A stretch of 64,000 bases of DNA from Stygiobacter sp. (GTDB taxonomy: Bacteria; Pseudomonadota; Alphaproteobacteria; Rhodospirillales; Magnetospirillaceae). The notes beneath the pieces are model-generated. The model saw only the letters and a program-made list of their open reading frames with translations, was not told where the DNA came from and did no database searches. This document shows, piece after piece, positions 56,884 to 64,000 of this stretch. Where the stretch lies: positions 1 through 64,000 of the forward strand of contig VBWB01000013.1 of assembly GCA_006218045.1 (NCBI GenBank), in the 5' to 3' direction. The stretch's first letter is position 1. Each line of letters starts with the position of its first letter. The translations under genes were made by a program, and so were the position numbers.

Positions 56884-57741
56884 TTACCGCTTGTCGGCCG
56901 ACGGACCGGCCCCCTTGAAGATGGCTCGGCGCTGATCCGGATTCTGCTTGTCGGGGGTGAAGGTGCCGCGCACCCGCGTATCCCCCTGTCCGCCCGGCGC
57001 CTGGCCGAACAGCTTGCTGATGCCGGTATTCAGATTGACGTGGGCATAGCCGCCGTTCAGTTCGTTGCCGTCGCGGATGATCTTAACCGAACCGGCGACG
57101 GTGGCGATACCGGTTTGCAGGTTGTAGTCGGAACGGTCACCGGTCACCACTTCCTTGGGCGTGGTCAACACCACATGGCCGTAGCCGTCGGCGCGTTCCA
57201 GTTCCAGGCTGCCCTTGGCGCCTTCCTTGAAATGGGCGGTCAGGATGTCGGACTGGATCTTCTTGTCCTTCTGGATGGCCACCGCGTCGCCGCGCGCCAC
57301 CGCCATGCGTTCCTTTTCCCAATATTCCAAGGTGTCCTTGGCGGTCACCTGATCGGTGGGAGTGACGATCTTGGCCGGCTGGCCACGCAGCACGAAGATG
57401 GCCTTTTCCAGATCATAGGTGGCCTTGGTGCCGGTGCCGGTCTCGGTCGGGGTGGTGATGGTGACGTTGCCGTCGGCGTCCAGACGCCAGATTTCGTTGC
57501 CGCCGGCACCGTCACGGTAATAGGCGGTCAGGCTGTCGGCGGTCACCGTCATGGTGCCGCGGGTGGCCTTGGCGTTGCCGCGGGCGATGACGCGGGTGGC
57601 GTCGGAAACCCATTCGATGCCGTCATCGGCATAGACCTGGATTTCCTCGTTGTTGCCGCGCCCCAGGTTGAAGCCTTGCGCCCAAGCCTGAACCGGCGCC
57701 AGCAGCACCGCCAGCAGAAGAACTACGCCACGCCCGATCAT
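56884..57741 (-). CDS. lptA: Periplasmic LPS bridge protein LptA
   Basis: A 285-residue protein with a signal peptide (MIGRGVVLLLAVLLAPVQAWA, cleavage after AWA). Its two-fold repeats of the OstA/LptA beta-jellyroll begin IQVYADDGIEWVSDATRVIARGNAKATRGTMTVTADSL. It is longer than E. coli LptA (185 residues), with a second OstA-like half (about 160-250: RGDAVAIQKDKKIQSDILTAHF), as in many alphaproteobacteria. It forms the periplasmic bridge from LptC to LptD. Start and lptC stop overlap by 4 bp, indicating coupling. Confidence 0.92.
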   Translation of the reverse strand: MIGRGVVLLLAVLLAPVQAWAQGFNLGRGNNEEIQVYADDGIEWVSDATRVIARGNAKATRGTMTVTADSLTAYYRDGAGGNEIWRLDADGNVTITTPTETGTGTKATYDLEKAIFVLRGQPAKIVTPTDQVTAKDTLEYWEKERMAVARGDAVAIQKDKKIQSDILTAHFKEGAKGSLELERADGYGHVVLTTPKEVVTGDRSDYNLQTGIATVAGSVKIIRDGNELNGGYAHVNLNTGISKLFGQAPGGQGDTRVRGTFTPDKQNPDQRRAIFKGAGPSADKR

Positions 57742-58421
57742 TTCTTCTGCCCCGCCTTTTTCAAAGACATGCCCGACTGGCCGGTGACGACGATCTTGCG
57801 GCCCTCGTCGGTGATGCGGAATCCCTTGCCGTCCAGACGCCCCTGCGGCCCCTTGCCGGTCACCGGCTCGTGTCCCTCGGCGGTGGACTCCTTGAGATTG
57901 ATGCGGGCACGCTGGGTATGCAGCTCGTAGCCCTGATCATGATACAGATTGACGTCGCCTTCCAGGTCCAGCCATTGCTCGTGCTGGTAATAGGTGCCCA
58001 GACGCGCCTCGATATAGACGCCGGCGCCGCTTTGGGTGACGAAATCGGCCTTGGGATTGTCCAGCACCACGACGCCGTTCTTGGGGTCTTCCTCGGTGCC
58101 CTTGTCGGCGGTGACGGCGAAGGGGTTGTTGCGTTTGTCGATGCCCTGATAGCGGGCATTGACCATGGACAGGTTTTCCACCGCATCCGGCTTCAGAGTG
58201 GCGAAACCGACCTGGAAGCGCTCATCGCTGCGCAATTGCGGCCACAGGCCCAGCAGCACCAGCAACACCAGGGCGGTGGCTGGCAGCGCCACCCGCAAGA
58301 TGCCGACCCGGCGCGAATGGGCCTTGTGCGCCACCGGCTTGACCGGATGCGGATGGGGCCGCTTGTGCGGGGATGGTTTGGGCCGCAGATCGCTGTCGGC
58401 GCGCAGGTCCATGGCCGTCAT
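57738..58421 (-). CDS. lptC: LPS export protein LptC
   Basis: A 227-residue bitopic membrane protein. A basic His/Pro-rich cytosolic segment (about residues 10-38, PKPSPHKRPHPHPVKPVAHKA) precedes one membrane helix (about 42-63, ILRVALPATALVLLVLLGLW). The periplasmic LptC jellyroll follows (about 75-210: SMVNARYQGIDKRNNPFAVTADKG, YQHEQWLDLEGDVNLYHDQGYELHTQRARINLK). The long cytosolic stretch is unusual for LptC. The ATG at 58421 is chosen with AAGG at 8 bp; it starts 7 bp after the kdsD stop. Confidence 0.9.
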   Translation of the reverse strand: MTAMDLRADSDLRPKPSPHKRPHPHPVKPVAHKAHSRRVGILRVALPATALVLLVLLGLWPQLRSDERFQVGFATLKPDAVENLSMVNARYQGIDKRNNPFAVTADKGTEEDPKNGVVVLDNPKADFVTQSGAGVYIEARLGTYYQHEQWLDLEGDVNLYHDQGYELHTQRARINLKESTAEGHEPVTGKGPQGRLDGKGFRITDEGRKIVVTGQSGMSLKKAGQKK

Positions 58422-58428
58422 CCCGCCT

Positions 58429-59412
58429 TCACACCACCCCGGCCCGCAACAGGTCGTGGACATGCAGGACGCCTAAGGGGCGCCCGTCTTCGACCACGAA
58501 CAGGCTGGTGATTGATTTCTCGTTCATCACCCGCAGCGCCTCGGCCGCCAGCAGGCTGGGCAGAACCGTCTTGGGGTTGCGGGTCATCACCTCGATGGCC
58601 GGCTGGCTCATCAGATCGGCGCGCAGATGACGGCGCAAATCGCCATCGGTGATGATGCCGGCCAGCAACCCGTCGTCGCCGACCACGCCGACGCAGCCCA
58701 GGCTTTTGGCGGTCATTTCCAGGATCACCTCGGTCATCCCCGCCTGCGGCGACACCAGCGGCAGGCCGTGGCCGCCATGCATGATGTCGGCCACCTTCAA
58801 CAGCCGCCGCCCCAATTGGCCGCCGGGATGGAAGACGCGGAAATCGGCGGCGGAAAAGCCGCGCCGGTCCAGCAAGGCCACGGCCAGGGCATCGCCCAGG
58901 GCCAGCATCATGGTGGTCGAGGTGGTCGGTGCCAGACCGATGGAACAGGCCTCGGGCATGGGCGGCAGCACCAGGGCGACGTCGGATTCCACCGCCAGGG
59001 TGCTGGCGGGGCGCGAGGTGATGCCGATCAGCGGAATCTCGAACCGGCGGGTGAAGGCGATGATGTCGGACAATTCCGGTGTCTCGCCCGAATTGGACAG
59101 GGCGATCACCGCATCGGTGGTGGTGATCATGCCCAGATCGCCGTGGCTGGCCTCGGCCGGATGGACGAAAAACGACGGCGTGCCGGTGGAGGCCAAGGTG
59201 GCGGCGATCTTGCACCCCACATGGCCCGACTTGCCCATGCCCGACACCACCACCCGACCGGCGACGCCGGCCAGGGTGTCGCAAGCGGCGACGAAGGCGT
59301 CACCCAGCGAGTCCGACAAGGCGGTCAGCGCCGCCGACTCGGTGGCAAGGACACGGCGAGCCGAAGCAAGATCGGTGGAAGCGGTGGAACCGTCGTGGAC
59401 GGCAGTGTTCAT
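58429..59412 (-). CDS. kdsD: Arabinose-5-phosphate isomerase
   Basis: A 327-residue SIS-domain enzyme that converts ribulose 5-phosphate to arabinose 5-phosphate, the first step of Kdo synthesis for LPS. The SIS domain (about 40-175) carries VVSGMGKSGHVGCKIAATLASTGTPSFFVHPAEASHGDLGMI and ALSNSGETPEL; the two CBS domains span about 200-325 (VADIMHGGHGLPLVS, MTRNPKTVLPSLLAAEALRVMNEKSITSLFVVE). The start at 59412 fits the usual length. It heads the kdsD-lptC-lptA-lptB-rpoN run. Confidence 0.95.
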   Translation of the reverse strand: MNTAVHDGSTASTDLASARRVLATESAALTALSDSLGDAFVAACDTLAGVAGRVVVSGMGKSGHVGCKIAATLASTGTPSFFVHPAEASHGDLGMITTTDAVIALSNSGETPELSDIIAFTRRFEIPLIGITSRPASTLAVESDVALVLPPMPEACSIGLAPTTSTTMMLALGDALAVALLDRRGFSAADFRVFHPGGQLGRRLLKVADIMHGGHGLPLVSPQAGMTEVILEMTAKSLGCVGVVGDDGLLAGIITDGDLRRHLRADLMSQPAIEVMTRNPKTVLPSLLAAEALRVMNEKSITSLFVVEDGRPLGVLHVHDLLRAGVV

Positions 59413-59468
59413 GGCTTGGCCCTGGCACAGACTTGCAATCCCCGCGCCAAACATGACCGGGGTGCTTA

Positions 59469-59474
59469 ACTATA
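59469..59474 (-). promoter_or_regulatory. -10 element of a likely kdsD-operon promoter
   Basis: TATAGT on the minus strand lies 57 bp before the kdsD ATG; a -35 (TTCCGC, 17-bp spacer) is poor. It sits in the 106-bp gap between rnd and kdsD. Confidence 0.4.
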
Positions 59475-59518
59475 CGAATCGGACGGGCAAGCGGAAGGCA
59501 AAAGAACGGTTGACGTCA

Positions 59519-60130
59519 TTAATGCGTGAAAACGTCCTGCTCGTCCCAGCCGGCCAGATCAAGGGCGGCGCGGTCGGGCAGGAAGCGGAAGCAGGCTTCC
59601 ACCAGGGCGCGGCGGCCTTCGCGGTCGAGCAGATGCTCGAGCTTGGCCTTCAACTGATGCAGATAGAGCACGTCGGAGGCGGCATAGGCCAATTGGTCGT
59701 CATTGAGCGCCGCCGCCCCCCAATCCGAGGTCTGCTGCTGCTTGGACAAGTCCACGCCCAGCAATTCGCGGCACAGATCCTTCAAGCCATGGCGGTCGGT
59801 GTTGGTGCGCACCAGCTTGGACGCCACCTTGGTGCACCACACCGGTTCGCAGCGGATGCCCAGATATTTGGCGATCATGGCCAGATCGAAGCGGGCGAAG
59901 TGGAACAGCTTGACCACCCTGGGGTCGGCCAGCAGCCGCTTGAGATTGGGGGCGTCGTAAGTGCCGTCGGGAAAATGCACCACATGGGCATTGCCATCAC
60001 CCGCCGATAGCTGGATCACGCAGAGCCGGTCGCGCACCAGGCTCAGCCCCATGGTCTCGCTGTCGATGGCGACGATGGACCCCAGATCCACATGAGCGGG
60101 CAGATCACCGACATGATACTGGATAGACAT
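59519..60130 (-). CDS. rnd: Ribonuclease D
   Basis: A 203-residue DEDD-family 3'-5' exoribonuclease. Exo I is VAIDSETMGL (D-x-E, about residues 19-28), Exo II is VKLFHFARFDLAMIAKYLG (about 74-92), and Exo III is YAASDVLYLHQL (Y-x-x-x-D, about 157-168). It is much shorter than E. coli RNase D (375 residues) because the C-terminal HRDC domains are absent, the usual short alphaproteobacterial form. It matures tRNA 3' ends. It lies 90 bp downstream of tRNA-Leu on the same strand, and a hairpin covers its ribosome-binding site. Confidence 0.95.
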   Translation of the reverse strand: MSIQYHVGDLPAHVDLGSIVAIDSETMGLSLVRDRLCVIQLSAGDGNAHVVHFPDGTYDAPNLKRLLADPRVVKLFHFARFDLAMIAKYLGIRCEPVWCTKVASKLVRTNTDRHGLKDLCRELLGVDLSKQQQTSDWGAAALNDDQLAYAASDVLYLHQLKAKLEHLLDREGRRALVEACFRFLPDRAALDLAGWDEQDVFTH

Positions 60131-60133
60131 GCG

Positions 60134-60168
60134 AACGGCTCCTTCAGGATATGCCCGAAGGAGCCGTT
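60134..60168 (-). promoter_or_regulatory. RBS-sequestering hairpin upstream of rnd
   Basis: AACGGCTCCTTC (60168-60157 on the minus strand) pairs perfectly with GAAGGAGCCGTT (60145-60134), with an 11-nt loop. The AAGGAG Shine-Dalgarno sequence lies inside the downstream arm, 8 nt from the ATG at 60130. The 12-bp GC-rich stem should block initiation until it is opened or cut. Confidence 0.75.
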
Positions 60169-60220
60169 GGCAGGTGGCCCCTTGAGGGGCGTTTCCGACG
60201 CCGAAGCATCGGAAGCAGTA

Positions 60221-60307
60221 TGGTGCCCAGGAGAAGACTCGAACTTCCACGACCTCACGGCCACACGGACCTGAACCGTGCGCGTCTACCAATTCCGCCA
60301 CCTGGGC
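60221..60307 (-). tRNA. tRNA-Leu(CAG)
   Basis: An 87-nt class II tRNA, including an encoded CCA end. Acceptor strands GCCCAGG and CCTGGGC pair, and the discriminator A precedes CCA. The anticodon stem is CACGG/CCGTG with a seven-base loop TTCAGGT, giving CAG, so it reads CUG, the common Leu codon here. A long variable arm follows. It has its own promoter (60376-60404). Confidence 0.95.
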
Positions 60308-60375
60308 TAGGTGGTGCCTCTCTGGGTTGCCCCGTTGAGCTGGCATCTCGTCGGGTCACCCCGTCGAGGCGCAGA

Positions 60376-60404
60376 GAAATATGCGACCAGCGCCCCCCTG
60401 TCAA
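60376..60404 (-). promoter_or_regulatory. Sigma-70 promoter of tRNA-Leu
   Basis: On the minus strand a perfect TTGACA (60404-60399) is followed after 17 bp by TATTTC (60381-60376). Transcription would start near 60369, about 60 nt before the tRNA 5' end, and could continue through rnd. Confidence 0.65.
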
Positions 60405-60555
60405 CCGACAAAAAAAGCGGATTTGAAAAAAAATTCATGCCTGTGGTTTTGCCCCCGGTTCGCCACCCTTGCCGCACCGGGCGGAAACGAATAGCCTTCA
60501 CGGCAACAGACAAGCCGCCCGGTCGCAAGGCGGCATCAGGGATGCGGAGGTCCAT

Positions 60556-61539
60556 ATGAACCGGCAGGTGGTTACGGTTTTCGGCGGTTCCGGTTTCATC
60601 GGACGTCAGGTGGTCAAGCGCTTCGCCAAGGCGGGCTGGATCGTCCGCGCCGCCATGCGCGACACCGTCGCCGGCGCCGTGCTCAGGCCCATGGGCGAAC
60701 CCGGTCAGGTCACCCCCATCCGCGCCGACATCACCGACCCCGCCGCAATCGCCGCCGCCGTCAACGGCGCCCACTGCGTGGTCAATCTGGTCGGCATCCT
60801 GTTTGAAAAGGGCAAGCGCCGCTTCGACGCCGTCCACACCCAAGGTGCCGCCAATGTCGCCCGCGCCGCCCGTGCCGCCGGTGTCGGCAGCCTGGTGCAC
60901 ATGTCGGCACTGGGCGCCGACAAGGGATCGGCCTCGGCCTATTCCCGCAGCAAGGCCTTGGGCGAGGAGGCGGTCCTCGCCGCTTTCCCCACCGCTACCA
61001 TCCTCCGTCCCTCGGTGGTGTTCGGCCCCGATGACGACTTCTTCAACCGCTTCGCTAAACTGGCGCGGCTTTCGCCGGTGCTGCCGGTGTTCACCAATGA
61101 CGGCTTCAAGCCCACCCGCACCGAAAGCGGCTATGGCCTGGACCTGTTCGGGTCGGGGGGGCCGACCTTCCAGCCGGTCTATGTGGGCGATGTGGCCGAC
61201 GCCGTCTTCCGTGCCGCCACCGATGGCGCCGCCGCCGGCAAGATCTATGAACTGGGCGGACCGCGGCGCTATACCATGAAGGAAATCATGGAGACGGTGC
61301 GCACCGGCACCGGCCTGTGCCGCCTGCTGGTGCCGCTGCCGTTCTTCGTCGCCCGCATTCAGGCCGCTTTCCTGAAATTCCTGCCGACGCCGCCCTTGAC
61401 CCCGGATCAGGTGATCTTGATGCGCAGCGACAACGTGGTGCGCGGCGGCAAGCCCGGACTGGCCGAGCTTGGCATCAGCGCCACCGCCTGCGAGGCCATC
61501 GTGCCCATCTATCTGGCCCGCTTCGCCCCGACCAGTTGA
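60556..61539 (+). CDS. Complex I NDUFA9-like NAD(P)-binding protein (atypical SDR)
   Basis: A 327-residue extended/atypical SDR. The cofactor loop is VVTVFGGSGFIGRQVVKRF (G-G-x-G-F-I-G, about residues 5-23). It has CVVNLVGILFE (about 77-87), VGSLVHMSALGADKGSASAYSRSKALGEEAV (Y-x-x-x-K-like active-site region) and ILRPSVVFGPDDDFFNRFAKLARL. The pattern matches NDUFA9/39-kDa subunit-like proteins of alphaproteobacteria, often near complex I but also stand-alone. The NADPH-binding role is structural in mitochondria and unproven in bacteria. The start at 60556 has GGAGG upstream. Confidence 0.9.
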   Translation: MNRQVVTVFGGSGFIGRQVVKRFAKAGWIVRAAMRDTVAGAVLRPMGEPGQVTPIRADITDPAAIAAAVNGAHCVVNLVGILFEKGKRRFDAVHTQGAANVARAARAAGVGSLVHMSALGADKGSASAYSRSKALGEEAVLAAFPTATILRPSVVFGPDDDFFNRFAKLARLSPVLPVFTNDGFKPTRTESGYGLDLFGSGGPTFQPVYVGDVADAVFRAATDGAAAGKIYELGGPRRYTMKEIMETVRTGTGLCRLLVPLPFFVARIQAAFLKFLPTPPLTPDQVILMRSDNVVRGGKPGLAELGISATACEAIVPIYLARFAPTS

Positions 61540-61601
61540 GGTGTCCGTGGAAAAGTACACTAAGCGAAGCGAAGGACTTTTTCAGGGGTGACTGAGGCGG
61601 A

Positions 61602-61928
61602 TCAGCTGCCCAGGGTGACGGCGGTGCCGTTGACGCTGACCATCAGCAAGGTCTTGTTGTCACCGCCGATCACTTCGTAATCCAGGTCGACACCGACCAC
61701 GGCATTGGCGCCCAGCGCCTTGGCCCGCGCCACCATGTCGGCGATGGCCTGATCCTTGCCCTCCTGCAACAGCTTCTCATAGGACGCCGAACGCCCGCCG
61801 ACGATGTCGCGGATCGAGGCGAACAGATCCTTGAAGATGTTGGTGCCCAGTACGGCATCGCCAGAAACAATGCCCAGATACCCGGTGATCCGGGTGCCCT
61901 CGACGGTTTCGGTGGTGGTGATGATCAT
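61602..61928 (-). CDS. YbjQ/UPF0145 family protein
   Basis: A 108-residue protein of the YbjQ family, starting [28 protein letters not shown]. It has the conserved core [42 protein letters not shown] (about residues 41-82) and forms a pentameric beta/alpha fold in known structures. Heavy-metal-binding annotation exists, but function is not established. GGAAGGA at 8 bp supports the start at 61928. It converges on the NDUFA9-like gene. Confidence 0.9.
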   Translation of the reverse strand: MIITTTETVEGTRITGYLGIVSGDAVLGTNIFKDLFASIRDIVGGRSASYEKLLQEGKDQAIADMVARAKALGANAVVGVDLDYEVIGGDNKTLLMVSVNGTAVTLGS

Positions 61929-62002
61929 GAAGGTATCCTTCCCGGGCACCATCGCCCAATCAGAAACAGGCAAATAGCGCGACGGCGGCCTGGTTCAAGT
62001 CA

Positions 62003-62236
62003 TCAGAACTCGGCGGCCTGACGCACGTGCTGGAAACAATCGGGATCGAACAGCATGGACACGGCGACGGTCATGGCCCGGGCGCCATTGCGCTCGACCA
62101 GACGGACGTGCCGGGGGATATCGGGATAGTCGAAAACGCGTTCGACGATCCACTCGCCTCCATAGGTTCCGGCCTTGCGGAAAATATCGCCGGGAGCAAC
62201 TTCGTCGCCCCGAGCCCGGCGGCCAAACAGGCTCAT
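62003..62236 (-). CDS. Conserved hypothetical 77-aa protein
   Basis: A small protein, MSLFGRRARGDEVAPGDIFRKAGTYGGEWIVERVFDYPDIPRHVRLVERNGARAMTVAVSMLFDPDCFQHV, with a strand-rich pattern like a small beta-barrel and no membrane helix. Good codon use and a typical coding frame with alternatives excluded support it as real. I recognise no named domain. It is 74 bp upstream of the YbjQ gene on the same strand and downstream of dinB by 82 bp. Confidence 0.7.
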   Translation of the reverse strand: MSLFGRRARGDEVAPGDIFRKAGTYGGEWIVERVFDYPDIPRHVRLVERNGARAMTVAVSMLFDPDCFQHVRQAAEF

Positions 62237-62318
62237 GATCCATTACCTCTCATTAAAATGCCCTATCGTATCCCCAAAACCACTCATACCGCGACCAACC
62301 AAGACTTGTCGAGAAGAG

Positions 62319-63479
62319 TTAAGAGCCAAAAAGATCGGGGGGATCAGCGTTATCAGCCGAACACAAGTCGGCCACGCCGACGCCGATCAGGCGAAAGGCC
62401 CGCCCATCCGCTTCGCGCTCCAATAAAGACAGCGCCGTGCGCAAGATGATGTCCGCGCGCCCGGTGGGCTCGTTCAGACGATGATTGCGCGTCAGCACCC
62501 GAAAATCCGATGTCTTCATCTTCAACACCACCGTATGACCAGCCAGCCCGGCCTTGCCCAGACGACCGGCGACCTTTTCAATCAAGGGCGACAAAGCCGC
62601 CCGCAAATCGGCTGGGCTGTGCATATCATGCCGGAAAGTGGTTTCGTTGGATACGCTTTTGGCCGGTCGGTCGGGGGTGATGGGGCGATTGTCCTCACCC
62701 CGGGCCATGAAGAAAAGGTGACGCCCGAACTTGCCGAAGCGCGCGATCAGATCGGCTTCGGCCATGGTCTGCAATTGACCGATGGTGGTGATGCCGGCGG
62801 CCTCCATACGGGCGGCGGTGGCCGCTCCCACGCCCCAGAGGGCGGCAACCGGCAAGGTGGCCAACTGCCCCACCGCCTCGACCCGACCGATGACGGAAAA
62901 GCCGCGCGGCTTGTTGCGATCCGAGGCCATCTTGGCGAGAAACTTGTTGTAGGACAGGCCGACGGAAATGGTGATGCCGACCTGACGCTCGATGGCGCGG
63001 GCCAGGCGGGCCAGCAGCACCGCCGCCGGACGATCGCGCAGCCGATGCTCGGGCGACAGGTCGAGATAGGCTTCGTCCAGGGACAAAGGCTCGACCAGGG
63101 GGGTGGCCTGCACCAGCAGAGCGCGGATGGCCTGGGACACGGCTTTGTATTTGGCCATGTCCGGGGGCACGACCACGGCATCGGGACACAGTTCCAGCGC
63201 CTTATACATGGGCATGGCCGAGCGCGGACCGTATTTGCGGGCGATATAACAGGCGGTGGTGACGACGCCGCGCCCACCGGCATGGCCGACGATCAGAGGA
63301 CGATCAGCCAAGGCGGGATTGTCGCGCTTTTCCACCGAAGCGTAAAAAGCATCGCAATCCATATGGGCGATGGTGAGATCGAACAATTCCGGATGGGCGA
63401 TGACCCGGGCCGAGCCGCACCGGGGACAATCGTCCCCGGACTTGAACGGGCGGCAGCAATCACGGCAAAGGGCGGGCAT
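62319..63479 (-). CDS. dinB: DNA polymerase IV with N-terminal zinc ribbon
   Basis: A 386-residue Y-family translesion polymerase. Polymerase motifs are intact: IAHMDCDAFYASVEKRDNPAL (catalytic Asp), VTTACYIARKYGPRSAMPM, and SLDEAYLDLS (the S-x-D-E motif). Residues about 205-215 (WGVGAATAARMEAAGI) are the thumb HhH region, and the little finger spans about 260-375. A short N-terminal extension carries CRDCCRPFKSGDDCPRCG (residues 5-22), a Cys4 zinc ribbon not present in E. coli DinB but known in some alphaproteobacterial forms. No LexA box was seen directly upstream. Confidence 0.95.
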   Translation of the reverse strand: MPALCRDCCRPFKSGDDCPRCGSARVIAHPELFDLTIAHMDCDAFYASVEKRDNPALADRPLIVGHAGGRGVVTTACYIARKYGPRSAMPMYKALELCPDAVVVPPDMAKYKAVSQAIRALLVQATPLVEPLSLDEAYLDLSPEHRLRDRPAAVLLARLARAIERQVGITISVGLSYNKFLAKMASDRNKPRGFSVIGRVEAVGQLATLPVAALWGVGAATAARMEAAGITTIGQLQTMAEADLIARFGKFGRHLFFMARGEDNRPITPDRPAKSVSNETTFRHDMHSPADLRAALSPLIEKVAGRLGKAGLAGHTVVLKMKTSDFRVLTRNHRLNEPTGRADIILRTALSLLEREADGRAFRLIGVGVADLCSADNADPPDLFGS

Positions 63480-63511
63480 GGCGTATCATAGCCCGGCGAT
63501 GCCGGGGATGC

Positions 63512-63715
63512 CTAGCGCCGACCGGCGGCCTTGATGTCGGCTTCCAACTCGTTGATACGTTTGGCCAGCGAAGTCTTGACCGCCTCGGCCGCCCAAGGCT
63601 TCAGGGCCGCTTGCTGTTCCTTCAGTTGCACCAGCATGCGCTTCTTTTCATCCAAGGAACGCTTGATCGGCATGCGATCCGAATGCTGGCCGTCATGGCT
63701 GCGAAATCCACTCAT
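63512..63715 (-). CDS. Small coiled-coil hypothetical protein (67 aa)
   Basis: A 67-residue charged helical protein: a polar His/Ser-rich N-terminus (SGFRSHDGQHSDRMPI), then a heptad-like helix (DEKKRMLVQLKEQQAALK and SLAKRINELEADIKAAG). It may begin instead at the Met at 63673. A coiled-coil dimer is likely, and I recognise no family. It is upstream of dinB by 32 bp on the same strand. Confidence 0.6.
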   Translation of the reverse strand: MSGFRSHDGQHSDRMPIKRSLDEKKRMLVQLKEQQAALKPWAAEAVKTSLAKRINELEADIKAAGRR

Positions 63716-63822
63716 TGGCCGTCCCTTCCATGACTGACTCGGTTAGCGGGGGCGGGACCATGCCCCAACGGCAGGGGCTAGGCAAGGGACAAAACAAAGA
63801 CAAGGCAAAGCCACCGGATGAT

Positions 63823-63851
63823 TTGTCGCCGGCTCCGCTATTTGCTATAAC
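63823..63851 (+). promoter_or_regulatory. Sigma-70 promoter of the tRNA-Arg gene
   Basis: TTGTCG (63823-63828), a 17-bp spacer and TATAAC (63846-63851), 18 bp before the tRNA 5' end. The gap upstream (63716-63822) shows no other feature. Confidence 0.65.
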
Positions 63852-63869
63852 CCGGCCATCGTCGACAGC

Positions 63870-63927
<58 letters not shown>

Positions 63928-64000
63928 AAAACATAGCACTAAAGCGCAACATGGGGGCGATACAGGGGCCTCATGGGGGCGCTATGCGGGTGTAATTTTG
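63928..64000. mobile_element. Foreign-looking junction sequence after the tRNA break
   Basis: The 73 bp to the edge are not tRNA-like. CATGGGGGCG occurs at 63950-63959 and 63972-63981 (22-bp spacing), a spaced direct repeat like the arm-type binding sites near integrase-mediated att junctions. No integrase coding sequence is visible before the edge. Confidence 0.4.

Overview
The window reads as a chromosome segment of a GC-rich (roughly 65% G+C by eye) Gram-negative alphaproteobacterium, most likely a Rhodospirillales member of the Magnetospirillum type. The basis is gene content and order (pduO-etfB; lptF-lptD-surA-pdxA-rsmA; kdsD-lptC-lptA-lptB-rpoN), quinol-oxidase genes and FNR-like boxes. 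The genus is inference. No magnetosome genes, CRISPR array or complete insertion sequence was seen.

Layout. 1-4.2 kb: start of etfB, a corrinoid adenosyltransferase, then lptG coupled to an ArnT-like glycosyltransferase and a PAP2 phosphatase. 4.3-12.7 kb: a double cold-shock protein, an IalB-like protein, two LysR regulators, heme O synthase with two small membrane proteins, a tautomerase, an MBL hydrolase, a LOG protein and a cytidylate-kinase-like protein. 12.7-16.5 kb: cydPABX (bd-type quinol oxidase) with a Cys-containing secreted protein upstream. 16.5-22.6 kb: a TetR repressor facing SDR-MFP-RND efflux genes, with two matching operators between them. 22.6-26.6 kb: a six-gene operon of small HMA-like and membrane proteins ending in a P-type ATPase with a non-standard metal-site motif, preceded by an FNR-type promoter; this is the best candidate for an undescribed system. 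26.7-35.6 kb: a repeat-rich unknown protein, then rsmA, pdxA, surA, lptD, lptF. 35.6-42.8 kb: a chemoreceptor with a secreted Cache protein, FAD oxidase, threonylcarbamoyl-AMP synthase, FadL porin, CysQ. 42.9-53.7 kb: a membrane patatin, the AmmeMemoRadiSam pair, an LPG-synthase-type membrane protein, two M17 aminopeptidases, holC, GNAT, a polysaccharide deacetylase and a GST. 53.7-60.4 kb: ptsN, rpoN, lptB, lptA, lptC, kdsD, RNase D and tRNA-Leu(CAG). 60.5-64 kb: an NDUFA9-type protein, a YbjQ protein, DinB, small unknowns and a tRNA-Arg(CCT) whose 3' half is replaced by foreign-looking DNA at the window edge.

Together, six of the seven Lpt components (A, B, C, D, F, G, but no LptE recognised) lie here in three separate blocks, with kdsD and lipid A-type tailoring genes beside them, so LPS biogenesis is the main theme. 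Low-oxygen respiration (cyd, heme O, FNR boxes) is a second theme. Metal handling (HMA operon) is a probable third.
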